Source of the DNA: Allolobophora icterica
Taxonomy: Eukaryota > Annelida > Clitellata > Crassiclitellata > Lumbricidae
Reading direction: 5' to 3'
Assembly: GCA_963556255.1 (NCBI GenBank)
Contig: OY744616.1
Coordinates: 10,162,991-10,226,990, forward strand
DNA: 64,000 nt
Positions 10,801-22,409 of this stretch are shown piece after piece. Below the pieces are notes generated by a model. It saw nothing but the letters and a program-made list of their open reading frames with translations, was not told the origin of the DNA and ran no database searches. How positions within the stretch are numbered: the stretch's first letter is position 1; each line of letters begins with the position of its first letter. A program made the position numbers and the translations under genes.

Positions 10801-13491
10801 GCAATGACCGGACTGGAAAAGATATGGAAAGACAAACATGTGAGCATAGAAACCAAAAAAAGGCTCGTGAGAGCACTAATCTTTCCTACGGTACTGTACG
10901 GTTGCGAGACGTGGACAATGACAAAGAACATGGAAAATAAGGTTAACGCTTGTGAAATGTGGATATGGAGGAAGATGCTGAGAATATCTTGGACTGAGAA
11001 AAGAACGAACGAATCAATACGAGAGGAGATTGGAGTTGAGAATGAAGAGTCGTTAAAACAAACTGCGACAAGAATGAAGCTAAGGTTCTTTGGACATGTT
11101 ATGCGATCTGATGGTCTGGAGAAGGAAATGATGCTGGCGTGCGGTGAGGGGAGGAGAAGACTGGGTCGCCCAAGGAGGAGATGGATGGATGAGATACAAG
11201 ATGTAACTGGCATGAATTTGGCGGAATTGAGAGACTTGTCATCGAATAGGAGACGGTGGAGTGTGTTCACCAGGACGATCGCTAGAGCTCCACGAGCTGA
11301 CAGCACAAGGTGACAAGGTGATTAGTATTATTACTATTTAACAGTTGTTGAGAAAGTATATGGTGTCTGAAACTCGCCCTTAAAATTTAAGTTGTTCACT
11401 GCATTGAAATTTTCATAAAATCTGTTTGTTTGATTTAGGTTAATTCTGATCTAAAGAAGTTGTTGGTCGCTTCTATTGGAGATGATCTGCACTACAAAGT
11501 CGATGCTCTTGTTAGGTGATTATTGAACTTAGTTGCCATGGAGATAACCAGGATTTATTTAGTCAACTCTTATTGTATTCGAATTTAAGCTGTTACGATG
11601 ATGTAATAATAATAATAATAATGATAATCCGGACATAGTTTTGATTGCCTGAGGGATCATAAATACCTGTGGTATAGATAATTTGGAAACTTCTCTATCT
11701 CTGGAGTTGGGCTGGGAGTGCCTCTGAGTAGGTATCTTAGAGGGGCGCTATATAAAGCCTGTGAATGATTAAATAGGATAATTTAACGATGAGTGTGTAC
11801 TAAAATGTATCGATAACTAATTCCTGTCATCATTAAAGGGTTAACAAGAAAGGCCTTGAGCTGTGGTTTGAATGTCTTCAGAGGTGATGCATTCTTCACA
11901 TGGTTGGGAAAACTGTTCCACACGGTTGGTCCAGATAATGAGAAGAAAACCTAATAGAAGACTGCGGGACTTGTAGTTGATTTTTTTTATGTGGATGTAG
12001 AAGAAGAGGAGCTGTCCCTTAGCTTGTCCTGAGCGAAGTTTTGGTGACAGACATAGGCTTGTTAGTAAAAATGTTTGTGGTTCTATTCCTCTGTTACTCT
12101 AACTGTTTAATAGATTTTTAATTTGTTTAGTTTCTCTTTTCGGTAGGACCAAGGTACAGTTGGCTAACGAAATCGGAGACTATACTCGTAAACTGGTTGA
12201 GGATTATGAAGACCTCGATAAACTGTCGATTCAAGCCGATCTTTGGCACTCAAAGTACCAAGCAAGCAGGTAACCAATGTTCAGAATAGATGTAGCACTC
12301 GCTCGGAATAACTGTTATAAGAAGCCATTTATTGGAATTATAGCTAATAACTACACCTTATGAAGCGTCTTATTATCATGTGAATTCTGATATAACATTG
12401 TCAGATATATGGATCTAAAATTTACCTAAATTTAGTTTAGCTTCAGAATATAATATAACCTCATTCTGTTTTAACAGGTAACATATAACAACTGGTTTTT
12501 AAAGCTTTGTTATGGGCTTCCATGCTGAGTAGTTTGTCCTGCGAGGGGCACTATATAAATTGACAATTGCAGTACAGACACTCTTCATGAGACAACCCCC
12601 TTCCCCCACATAATGTCGTGGTGAACTTGAATCCCAACTGTAGGGTTATAAGGAGATTCCAGCAGTAAGCCTACCATTGTGTTGTTTACCAGAAAAGTGA
12701 CTATGATCGACACTGGGTAATACACTGTGAGGATACTCTGACATTGGAAGGGTTATGAAAATATTAGTTGACTCACATGAACAAGTAGGAGTTGATTTAT
12801 TGACTCACTTGAGCCAGTAAGTTACTAACTGGCTGATATGACCCTGTGGGAGTTGATGCACTGACTCACGTGAGCCTCTGGGAATTAATGTAGTGACTCG
12901 CATGAGCCCTTGAGAATTGACCTAATGACTCGCGTGAGACACTGGAATTGACTTAATGACTCGCATGAGCCATTTTAAATTGACTTAATGATTCGCAGAA
13001 GACACTGGGAATTGACTTAATGGCTCGCACTCGTGAGTCACTGTTAATTGACGTAATGACTTGCATTAGCCACTGGGAATTAAGTTGGAGACTTTCAGAT
13101 GCTGTTGTTTGGTGTAATAGCATGTCCCTCTTGTTGATTCTTGATAGGGTTTTAGTGGAGCAGCTGACCTCTGAATGCGACCGACTGAACGGTTCGTTAG
13201 GTCAGGCACAGATGGCACTACAGTACAACATCCAGGAGAGACTTGAGCTTCAGGAGTTGCTCGTGCTTGCACGCAGGTACGTTTAACCGAGTTAGAACCA
13301 GGTAGTAATACGTGTATTCTGTTCTTCAAACATATTTGCATGTATGTGTGTATGTTTGTATGTGGTTAGGCATGCATGCAAATGTGTATATATGTATGTA
13401 TGTACAGTATCTGGTTATTCATAGATACATGTGTGTGTATATATATATATTATATATACACATGTATATATATATAATATATATATTATAC

Positions 13492-13563
<72 letters not shown>

Positions 13564-15204
13564 GGTCTTGTGAATAATTTGTTCTAATATGTGTGTAGGC
13601 ATGTGCATCTGGTTATTAACATGTTCTCTTAACCTCCAAAAGGTAGGTTTGAGAGTCACATGCTGGGTGGCAAGGGTGACACAGTGGCTAATTAAGTTAG
13701 TGGCTGAAAGGGTGGACTGGTGGCAGATAGGGTGGAATGGTGAGGATAAATTTCTGTTTCAGTTTTGTATTTGAAAATTTGAATATTTCTCAGAAATCTT
13801 CTAGCGCTGGTTGGTTCACAAAAGCCGTCTTTGGTCGAGCGCTTTCGCACAAAACGTCCTCACGCTTTGGACCTGGCGATCGATATCAAGCGCTTGACTG
13901 ACACCGCGTGTCGTCTACTTGCTGGAGGCATTCCTCCGTGCGAACCCGACGAAGATGCGAGATCGTCCTTCACACCTGCCGAGCTACTCACACATCAGGT
14001 AATGCAGGCTCTTTCCCTGTTCAGTGTTTCTGCTGTATGAATGTCAAGGAAAACATAATGTCATTCTGTTGGAAATCAGCATCAATTGCTTAGCAAAAAG
14101 CACTTTTGTTTGGTACTTAATAAGAACTTTAAAACCCCTAGAGGTTTACCTACAGGTTCATAAATACCATACATATGTATCATACTTACATAACATACTG
14201 ACATAACATACATACATACGATGCATGCTGTTGACCCAGGGAACAGAATCAACTACCAATCTTACTTTGAAGCTCAAATTCTGTGTCTTCCTTCAACAAA
14301 TGCCACAAAATGCACTATTTCTCACTAACTTTCAGGTAGTTGAATTTCTAACTGCTCTAATACATGGTGGTTGACTGGCCATCCTTGGATTCATATTACT
14401 GTGTGGCTTTGTGCATAATGACAAATGTTTATAATAATATTAATAATAATACATGCCATCTTTTCTTGGATATGACGCTCATGTGTGTGTGTGACCAGCA
14501 TGACAACTTGAATTTTAGTAGAGTGTGAATATTTGAAACATTTTACAAACTTGTGCTAACAATCTGAACTTTATGAGTGTAGACGGGTAAGGAAAGTTTT
14601 CATATTTAAAGTTACTGTTGATCTGCGAGGCAGCATTCAGCAGTCTTGAGAGAGTCTTAAAAGGCAAGCTCATACTAAGTGAATTGTGGGATGATGAATT
14701 GCTACTGAAATCTTAAAGCTTCTTCTGATGCGGTGCTTTAGAGAGGGTTAAAATTTGTGGGGGGCACAGGGGTAGCCGAACAGATAGAACGCTCAGCATG
14801 TAATGTGGAGTGTACAGGTTCGAGCCTTCACTCGGACACTCCTTGTGTTAGGAATTTGAGCAGGTCCTTCACGGTGTTCACACACAACTGCTTGGCACCA
14901 TCATATGGTTTGTGTGCACTTCTGAACTTTGGAAGGAGGGCAATATCAAATGCTGTTGTATTGTATTAAAATGTGCTATATATATGTGTTCGGAATCATA
15001 GATTCATAAAATGTTTTGACTTCTCAGGTTCTATCTTCTGTCAAAGCCGGTGGTGGGTGTGGCAGTGCAAATGGCGTACCAGGGTCAACGTTCGTTGCTC
15101 GTCACCCTCCCATCCTTCTTCCGCGGTTTCACCCTGGCGCAAGGTACGAGGGATTCACCTTCAGCTGCTGTGCCCACTGCAAGGGTGAAGTCTTTGTCCT
15201 ATGA
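7812..15204 (+). CDS. BLZF1: Golgin-45 (basic leucine zipper nuclear factor 1)
   Basis: Seven exons (7812-8123, 8811-9119, 11439-11515, 12147-12269, 13148-13276, 13794-13998, 15028-15204) join in phase into 443 codons; the human protein has about 400. Golgin-45 is a peripheral Golgi coiled-coil protein that binds GRASP55 and Rab2 and helps keep the medial Golgi stacked. The diagnostic pieces are DLKKLLVASIGDDLHYK in exon 3, the coiled coil of exons 3-5 (about residues 190-315), and the C-terminus RFHPGARYEGFTF...CCAHCKGEVFVL. The terminal cysteines and hydrophobic tail are the part that docks on the GRASP55 PDZ domains in vertebrates. The N-terminal 180 residues are Ser-rich and poorly conserved. 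The start is the ATG at 7812; the in-frame TTG just before it is not a start. Intron 2 carries an RTE retrotransposon and intron 4 a minisatellite. Confidence 0.93.
8285..8460 (-). repeat. tRNA-headed SINE, reverse orientation
   Basis: On the - strand TGGTCTAATCAGTAACACACTAG resembles a pol III A box region and GGTTTGAGCC a B box, about 45 bp apart. It lies in BLZF1 intron 1. It is degraded and cannot be a working tRNA. Confidence 0.5.
9463..11313 (+). CDS. RTE-clade reverse transcriptase, partial ORF2
   Basis: About 616 codons without a break. The finger and palm motifs are present in order: NKAPGQDGIPIELI, WKKSIFIPIFKKGD with NYRTIAMISHTSKI, QAGFRKSRGTRDHIANMRWI, FIDYSKAFDCINH, GVRQGCILSPFLFNLYAE, and the catalytic LRYADDTTLM. 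The C-terminal part has VLYGCETWTMTK and FFGHVMRSDGLEKEMML. This wording is close to the BovB group of the RTE clade. The apurinic endonuclease domain that should precede it is absent. The open frame continues upstream only through the translated (ATT)n tract, so no genuine start is visible. Confidence 0.85.
   Translation, partial: AIKAGEKDKVRALNSAFQKQARKDKEIHLNELCREMEDEGRKGRTKEMFSKVKTITGKFAPRMGSMKAGDGNVICDEEGIKHRWREYTEELYREDKRVKKEQIDVTEYEKEPEVMEAEVEWAIRQLKDNKAPGQDGIPIELIKAGDDAMIKTITKLCNQIWATGEWPEDWKKSIFIPIFKKGDARECENYRTIAMISHTSKILLKIIHKRMEGTIERELPVNQAGFRKSRGTRDHIANMRWIMERQREYGQEVHICFIDYSKAFDCINHDLMWKTLLEMGIPKHLIMLLKGLYEDQIAVIRTEYGDTDNFRIKKGVRQGCILSPFLFNLYAERIMRKAELEGAIEGVKIAGKTLNNLRYADDTTLMAKRKEDLAELIRRVRRESEKAGLYFNIKKTKVMTTADWDSFEIDGEEIEVVESFTFLGSLVGKEGKCDPEIKRRIAIGKAAMTGLEKIWKDKHVSIETKKRLVRALIFPTVLYGCETWTMTKNMENKVNACEMWIWRKMLRISWTEKRTNESIREEIGVENEESLKQTATRMKLRFFGHVMRSDGLEKEMMLACGEGRRRLGRPRRRWMDEIQDVTGMNLAELRDLSSNRRRWSVFTRTIARAPRADSTR
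9463..11340 (+). mobile_element. 5'-truncated RTE/BovB-like non-LTR retrotransposon
   Basis: The element begins right after an (ATT)n tract (about 9424-9462) and ends near another ATT-rich run at about 11322-11340. It lacks the endonuclease half but keeps an unbroken reverse transcriptase and C-terminal region. It sits in BLZF1 intron 2, sense to the gene. No clear target duplication was seen, because simple repeats mask both junctions. Confidence 0.8.
11690..11775 (+). repeat. LINE/SINE shared 3' tail
   Basis: GGAGTTGGGCTGGGAGTGCC followed by TCTGAGTAGG matches the LINE 3' end at 43698-43770 and, more loosely, the tails of the SINEs at 52018 and 53248. Confidence 0.6.
12750..13085 (+). repeat. 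Degenerate minisatellite in BLZF1 intron 4
   Basis: About nine imperfect units of roughly 35-40 bp built on TTGACTTAATGACTCGCATG followed by AGCCACTGGGAA. The array ends about 60 bp before exon 5. Confidence 0.75.
13435..13562. repeat. (TA)n microsatellite
   Basis: More than 50 bp of pure TA at the end of a longer TATA/CATG-rich run in BLZF1 intron 5. The frames across it are artefacts. Confidence 0.95.
14756..14975 (+). repeat. tRNA-headed SINE (family A)
   Basis: The head is GGGGCACAGGGGTAGCCGAA with ATAGAACGCTC (A box region), then ACAGGTTCGAGCC (B box). The body has GAGCAGGTCCTTCAC and the tail GGAAGGAGGGCAATATCAAA with TGTTGTATTGT. The same body and tail are at 38850-39035. It lies in BLZF1 intron 6. 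Confidence 0.75.
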
Positions 15205-16291
15205 TGGACCCCTGCCGAAAATGTACTTCTCGTTGACGTAGGGCATTGGTTTTTGGATATTGCTGACTCATTCTGTGGAATTCTCAAGACAAGAGATCCT
15301 TTGCCTTTGTTTTGTCAGGGATTCATTGTGCTTTACGACTGTCGTCAGGTCGATAGCACTTTGAAGAGCTTTTTTGGAAGTAGTACGGAGTATTCAGTTA
15401 TGGTTAAGGCTACGAATGTATTTTCCTGTCTCAATCCTCCAACGTGTATTGGTATCAGCTTTAAAAACATTAATCTCTATTTTTTCCGGTTATTGTAAAG
15501 GGCTTTTCATTAGGGTTCATATTTTTGTATACATACTTACTTTCAACATACTCGTACATTATGTGAGGAACATTTGGAGCGCTGAGCACCTCTGATGAGT
15601 TTTGCTTGAAGTTGCTCTACATAAATTAGCGATTATGATTACTTGTCTAGTGGACTGTCATGTAATAGGATAATTCTGATGTAAGATATTATTGTTTCTG
15701 GTATTGTACATGCCTATGGTATTTGAGAGAAGTAATTAGTTGTACAGCTGAGGACCTGTGTAATTAGCCATTAAGAGTTGATTAATCGTTCTTAATCATT
15801 CAACTGATTCAGTAGGACTTGATTAACGATTTGGTTCATTAGCCAGCAGGAGTTGATTACATGACCTGTAGCTACAGATGTTGAATTACAACTGCAGTGT
15901 AAGTAAGTTTCTTCGTAAGTTTAACACGTGTGTAACAGGTAAAATTATTTTTAATTAAATTAGCTGTGGTAGAGGTAGGCCTATTCTGTTCTGGTAGTAG
16001 GCATAGCTGAACAAAGGTCTGAATTGTATTGCATGGCTATTTAAAAGTTGAAGAGTGAATACTGACTGAGCTAAGTTTTGAAACATGGCATTGCATGGCG
16101 ATTAAAGTAGTGAAGACTATGACCTATTGACCTTGTACATGTAATTTGTATTATGAATATTATGTTGAAATATACAGTGTAAATGTGTCTATGCACAAAA
16201 GTAACAAAAGAAATTTGTCAACGTATGATCCACACTTCTGTTGATACTGTTTATAAAACATTAACTGTACTACTAGGGCACCGGAACTTTC
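15205..16291. other. BLZF1 3' flank
   Basis: This probably contains the BLZF1 3' UTR. I saw no clear AATAAA signal in it. Diverged copies of a GAGTTGATTA-type unit lie at about 15770-15865. No other gene is seen. Confidence 0.45.
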
Positions 16292-16299
16292 TTCTAAAG

Positions 16300-16621
16300 C
16301 AGCGGTTTTCAACTTTTTGAGACTCGAGGACCACTTATAAATTTTGTGTCTTGGTTGCGGACCACCGCTAGAAATTGTGTTGAAAACAAATTATTACAAA
16401 AGAAATTTTTTTGCCATGAATCCGTGTATTATTAGTTTCATGCTGCCAGCTAGCCGATTGTAGCGATTGAAATAAAAAAAAATTTAAAAGAAATTTCTGT
16501 TTGCACGCTTAGATGTGCTTTTGAACAGCACATCTTTTAAATTGTAAGCCTTGCTCGCGGACCACCAGGCAGATTGCCGCGGACCACGAATGGTCCGCGG
16601 ACCACAGGTTGAGCACCGCTG
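16300..16621. mobile_element. hAT-type MITE, 322 bp
   Basis: The ends are inverted (CAGCGGTTTTCAAC on the left, CAGCGGTGCTCAACC read from the right), with repeated GGACCAC inside, the usual look of hAT ends. The 8-bp target duplication TTCTAAAG is exact at 16292-16299 and 16622-16629. There is no coding capacity. Confidence 0.9.
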
Positions 16622-16654
16622 TTCTAAAGCACATCTTCCAGATATACGGTACTG

Positions 16655-16720
16655 ACCTAATTGGTTTGGTTTTGGTGCACACCATCGGTTGATGCCTTGT
16701 GCAATTCGAATAAAATGTGG
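16655..16720 (+). repeat. Interspersed repeat tail (GGTTTTGGTG type), copy 1
   Basis: TTGGTTTTGGTG, then CCATCGGTTGATGCCTTGTG and AATAAAAT, is shared with 42390-42470 and 51425-51510. It is probably the 3' end of one LINE or SINE family. Confidence 0.55.
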
Positions 16721-16746
16721 TCGTAACTTGAACAGCATTCCCTTTA

Positions 16747-16780
16747 CTATGTATGTATGTATGTATGTATGTATGTATCT
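16747..16780. repeat. (GTAT)n microsatellite
   Basis: Seven to eight GTAT units in the intergenic interval. Confidence 0.9.
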
Positions 16781-16859
16781 AGATACTTAATATAGCGCCT
16801 TTTAAGTACCTCACAGAAGTGCTGCACACGTGATTATCTGACTGATCTAAAGAAGTGCA

Positions 16860-19410
16860 TTTTAAGACTGCCGTTGTGTGACTCCGTACACTATAAGAAA
16901 TGATCATTCTGTCCATGCAGCATATGCAGAAACCCACACAATTACTTTGACTTGGACTGAGTGCGGGACATACAATGTAGATCCAAAGTCTAATTGCATT
17001 CAGCTTTAAACCATGTTTTCATGCCATCTTGTCATTATAAAGGCAGCTTCACAAGTATGGACCAGTGAATATCTGCATCAAGTGAATGTATGTATCTGGT
17101 TCCACTGAATCTATCTACAAAGTATCTGCTTCCAGTATATGCATTGTATCTGCTTCAAGTGAATGGATCTGAACATTTATATACGTAGTTTAGGTAACTG
17201 GTTATGCGCACTGTAGCGTGCTAAAGACGTTATACGTTACAACCTGAAATGCAGTGAAATCATTAGCAAGTTTTTGTACAAAAATATGGAATTTATTTGT
17301 TAAATATGCAGTTGTCTCGTATAAAACGTCAACACACGAAACAGCAGACAATGACAAGTAAACATCAATCACATGTTTAGATACAATAAACCATTTTCGT
17401 AAGAAAACAAATGGCAGCTTCCATGACATATACGCATAAGAATTCAGATCTTAGAAAGTCGTCTGCATTTACAGCCTGTTAGATTTCTCTGCTATGGTAC
17501 GATTTTCTGATGAAGTGGCTTGCAACGTTTAACCATAGAGTAATAGTTATGCTGAGTAGGTTACAGTCACTGAAACATCTGCTGAAAAGGGTAACAGGAG
17601 ATAATTACAGATAATACATGTCCGTTTCAAAGTGCAAATTTAACAGAACAAAAACAGCCAGGGAATCTTTATGTTAAGATTACCTGTCTCAAAATTTTAA
17701 AGTCTTAACAGTTTAACGATGAGTGTACTAAAAGTGACTGGGAAACCAATGCAGCTTGTTGTTAAAGTGTTAATTGTAGTGGTTGTGATAACTGAAGAGT
17801 AAAGCCAAAGGGTTTGTCATAAAGGAACAAAAAATTGTGGGGGCCCCTCCCTCCTTGTGTTTGCATTCGACATTGCCCTCCCCATCGCCCTGCGAACGTC
17901 TGTAACTGCAGCGAAGGCCTAGGTGAGGCTACCTGTTGATCGTATATGGTTAACTGTTCTACTGGGTGAGGGACTTCAATACTGCTTGCCTTACAGCAGA
18001 GGGATTCTAATGAGATCCACTGATTCAGAATATCTGCCTTCTGACTGAAGTTGGTGTTTAAGGCACAGGCAGTACTGAGTTAACTATGTACCAAGCTTAG
18101 TGGTGGAAGTCTGCATTGGACATAACTTCTTCCCTCTTGTCCGCATTTGGTGGCCCTGCAATCCCTCGATGCAGATCTCTTTAATGAAAGACCCCTTTTG
18201 GCTGAAGTTTAGACGTGACAGCAGAGAACCTTTACATAAAGATTACGTCTCTCAAAAAGATAATGTCGTAATTGTAATGGTTGAGGTAAGTGAGGAGGGT
18301 AAAAGGCTTTGTGTAGGGCCAGGGCCTGTCTTCATTTAACAAGCATCTTTATGTATATAGCAATTTGGAAATTTTCGATATCAACATTGAACCCATTTTC
18401 TTCAATGATAAAGTTATTCATAATTGGCAGATCTGGATGAAATTTTATTTGATTCGTTCAAGTTTTATGTTATCTGTTTTAATTTTATTATTTTGTTTTC
18501 TTAAAGGATTACTTTGCATGCATTTTCAGCGGCAGATTTAGCTGAAATTAAGTTTTATTGGGAGTCTCTTTTAATTTAATTTTAATAATGTTCATAATTT
18601 ATTTTCTTGTTTTCTTCCTGGATAAAGTTACAGTATTAAGGCTATAGAAACTTTATCTTAGATAGAGTCCTTTTATGCTAGAGCCTGTTGACATGATAGT
18701 CATTAATACTGTCCCCATTTGATGTACTTGGTTGCTGTGTGACTAGTTTTTCATCATTAATAAATAAATAAACAAATATGTGTATATATATATATAGATA
18801 TGTATATTACAAATTGGCAGATTTAGTTGAAACTGAAGTTTTATGGTGGTGTTTTTTGTGGTACATGTATGAAAATTTGAAGGCTTCTTGCTGGGGTGGA
18901 TACAATGATTCCTTAATTTTGTAATACTGGTTAATAATGCTGGTAACCTGAGCTGTAGTTAGTGGTTATTGGTTAAGCTCGAAAGCCGTTGGCTGACCTA
19001 TTGTTGTAGTGTAGGCCTAGTTGAATCTGAATCCCAATGGGTGATTTGTATTTTAATTTAGGTTCATCTACATGCAAGTTCCTCTTCTGAGATAGACACA
19101 AAAGAAGGTTGTAAGAAATTTAGCAGCTGGACTTGGTACCATTTGGTTCTTGAGATCGCTCATACTCCAATTAAACGATATATTCTACCTTCATCATCTT
19201 CTTATTTTTAAATCAATTTTGGGTTAACTGAATAACTGACTTGACATGCTTCACGAAAACATTCCTTATATCATGCTTATCTTTTATGTACAAAATCAGC
19301 ATGACCTAATGTGACGCATTTTCACTTGAAACCTACGGTTTGAGCAGTTGGGAAGTTTGTACTTCGTTAAATGATTAAGGCTTACATTATATTAGTGAAT
19401 TATACATAAC
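16860..19410. other. Intergenic, repeat debris only
   Basis: No conserved exon is recognised on either strand. An interspersed repeat (TTTAACGATGAGTGTACTAA, then AAGTGACTGGGAAACCAA) is at 17712-17748, with relatives near 11793, 24355 (reverse) and 60212. The rest shows nothing I can name. Confidence 0.45.
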
Positions 19411-19411
19411 T

Positions 19412-19615
19412 TTCTTGGGCATGGTAGCTGAATGGTTAGAACGCTCCAATCGTAACGTGGAGAGTACGGGTTCTGATGTCGCCCAAGGGTATTACTGTAT
19501 AGGGAACTTGAGCAAGTCCTAAATGCACAATTGCTTAGTGCTATCAATGCTCTGTTGTTTGGTCATGTATGCACTTCGGAACACTAGAGCATTATCAAGT
19601 AGTTTTACTTGTATT
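19412..19615 (+). repeat. tRNA-headed SINE (family A)
   Basis: The A box region is GGTAGCTGAATGGTTAGAAC and the B box region GGGTTCTGATGTC. The body has TTGAGCAAGTCC and TGCTTAG. It is related to the copies at 14756, 38850, 40500 and 48000. Confidence 0.7.
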
Positions 19616-20774
19616 TACTGGACAAGTTACTCGGTAGCACTCCCAACATGGGTGTTTACGTATATACACCTGTACGTAACAATTGAGCGCAAAACCTTTA
19701 GGCCACGTACAATTCAGCGACACCACATAAAGAGTAAGATGGGCCTAGTTATGTCTGTTAAAATTGACTGTGTGTACAGTAAGCTGGTTACTGCGACTTG
19801 GCTCTTATCTGGCACTGCAGAAATCTCAAGATTATGATTTGAGCAGTTCCTAAGTTATTCCTAAATTTTCTTGCATGTCATTTTTTAACCAGCTGCTAGT
19901 CTGGCATCGGTTAAATTAAATCTGCTATTTCTTTCTAAAACTCTTGTGAGTAAAATTACAGCAGATAAATTATGCTTGCACTGTTCAGATCTCTCGTTTT
20001 TGGCATCTGTAGTTCTACATATAATCACCTATTGTTCATAGCACCACATTATTTTCAGCAAGATTTTATAAGTGTTTCTAAACTATTTCTTATTATCATA
20101 CAAACCACAGCATTGTTTGTTAACACTGTTAACGGTTTATGTTAATTTGGACCTTGGCACATCGCAGTATGCTTGCAAAATTTTTGTGAATCATCTAGTA
20201 CTCTAGAAATATAAATCGCAGGTAAGCAAGAACTGCTAGGTCATCATTTCTCTTACCGTATACATGTACACTGGACTGTCTTTACGAATGTCACTGCCAT
20301 GGGCCACATCACATACCTCATGAGAATGCTAGGTTCTAAACCCATGCAAGTTAGAGCGATTTGTGTCACTGATGGCAAAGGCATCTGTGTATACTATGGG
20401 ATTTGGTTGGGTCATCATTGCTTGACAAATGCGTATTGCTTGCTGGAATGAATATAGACTGGTGTGGTCTGTCTCGCTCAGCAGTGCTTATTTATATTGC
20501 TTTCTGGGTTCAATTTAACCTGCCTATAATTATTTAGATGTACATGTATATACTGTACCGATACCCCACAGAAGCTATTTCATATTCTGGCAACCACGAA
20601 AAAATGAACGTATGTTCGGATTTGTTTACGATAATCACAGTGGTGAATATTTGCAGAAGTTAAGAGCACCGCTTCATTTTTGCATTGGTTAGGCCCGCTC
20701 GATACTGCACTTTCCGTAACTACGGCGCTTACTAATAACACCTTAGAGAATTCAACACAACTGTTGCCACTGTA

Positions 20775-20935
20775 GAATTGGTAAAACTGCAGCTGCACTT
20801 GCTACATTTGCAACATCTGTTGCAAGTACAGCAACCGTTGCATCTGCAACAAAAGCAAGATCATCTGCAACAACTGTTACGTGTACAGCTGCTGCAGCAA
20901 CTGTTGCACATGATCAACAACCATTACATCTGCAA
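20775..20935. repeat. Low-complexity CAACTGTTGCA tract
   Basis: Many offset copies of CTGTTGCA, CATCTGCAAC and related 8-10-mers. The Gln/Leu-rich frame across it is a by-product of the repeat. Confidence 0.6.
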
Positions 20936-22409
20936 AACCAGGATCAACTGCTTCTCTTTGAAGAAATTTGCTTTTCCAAAGGACTGACCAGAATTGTGCA
21001 GGAAACAAAAACAGGCGCTCTAACAACGAGGATGAATGCCAAACAAACGGACAAGAACTGCATTCCCAAATCAAGGATAAAAACGTGCCAAAAATGATTT
21101 GTATTGGCAGATCAAATAGCAAGTTATAAAATGCCATAGATGGATGTGGTTTGTGTTGGCATAACAAGTGGCAAACTTAGAAAGTGCCAAAAAAAGACGT
21201 GCCGAAGGTTCAAGATACGTTGTTAGCTTCAGTCGGTCTTCGACTGTGCCACCTGATCACTGCCCAAACAGTCTAAATACCAGAATGTAAGTAGCGCTTT
21301 TGACACAGTTTAAATGCTCTGAAACATACTCTGTGGTCTGCATACTGAGTGGCATACTTAGAAACCACCTAAAATTTATATTTGCTGTGCAAGGATTGCA
21401 AAAACAGTTCCTGGAACAGAAAACATCTACTTACCTCTACAGTGCTCTGCTATCGATTCTAAGCAGCTAAAAAAATATTGCATCACAGTACAGGAAAACA
21501 TGGGGGGCGAGAACACAGGCCAACAGCAGACAAAACGGCCTATAAAAGCACAATACATGACGGCAGTGAACATTGTCATCACAAATACCTGCTAAAAGGA
21601 TATTTTTGTCACAATGCTCTACGACCATTAGACTCCTGCTAAAGCTGCCTTTGAAAATGGTCCACACCATTTAGAAAACACCAAAAATCACCAATTTAAA
21701 ACAATAACCTTTCTGCGCTGCAACTGGACCGGGTCTAAGCTCACTATCACAAACGTAACTCACTGGCAATCCGATCAAGACAGTAAACGAACAAATTCAT
21801 TTCGACAAAAACATCAACCAGAAACGAGCAAAGAACGTGGAACATGGGACTATCTTTGAACAACGAGTGTTAAACTTTGACTGAGCCAACTGGGCAAGCG
21901 TACCCAAAACGATTTAAAGGGTACAAGTTCTTCAGTGGGTGGTCTCTTTTAAGACTGAACTGATTCCACCTCAACCGTTGTTTATCTAGAAATAGGAATC
22001 AATCAAGTAATGCTGCAGTGCTAGTGCAATTCCAAAATGTATGCCTTGGTCCAAACAATGTATCTTTTATCTGGAAAAACGTGCCATTCCACACTGAATA
22101 CGCGGCACTAAAAATGGCAGTCTGTTCAAATTAAATCTAAACAGAAATTTAAATAAACTCGTAAGGCCTTGGCTCTGCCTCGACCGTACGTTTGGATTAC
22201 ACGAAACACTGGCCTACGGTCATCTGACTTAACAAAGCTGTAAAATTTTCGACAAGTTCTCATCACAGAACGAAACGAGGGAACTCGCAGCTGGGGCACA
22301 GCGCCGAACCTGTTGGCAAACGATGCCGGCAACCCGTGCGTCATAACCAGCAGTATTTGAAACAGTCTTGAAAGACGGGCATTTCTTTCACTTGCAGTTT
22401 CTTCGGGTC
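20936..22409. other. INTS6 3' flank
   Basis: This probably includes the INTS6 3' UTR (- strand). I did not find a convincing polyadenylation signal and see no other gene. Confidence 0.4.

Noticed and set aside
10239..11306. 355-codon frame antisense to the reverse transcriptase
   Set aside because: It is a Ser/Ile-rich shadow of the RTE frame with no family motif.
13312..13587. Tyr/Ile-rich frame in the (TA)n region
   Set aside because: It is the translation of a microsatellite.
20778..20987. Gln/Leu-rich frame
   Set aside because: It comes from a low-complexity CTGTTGCA tract and has no conserved content or splice context.
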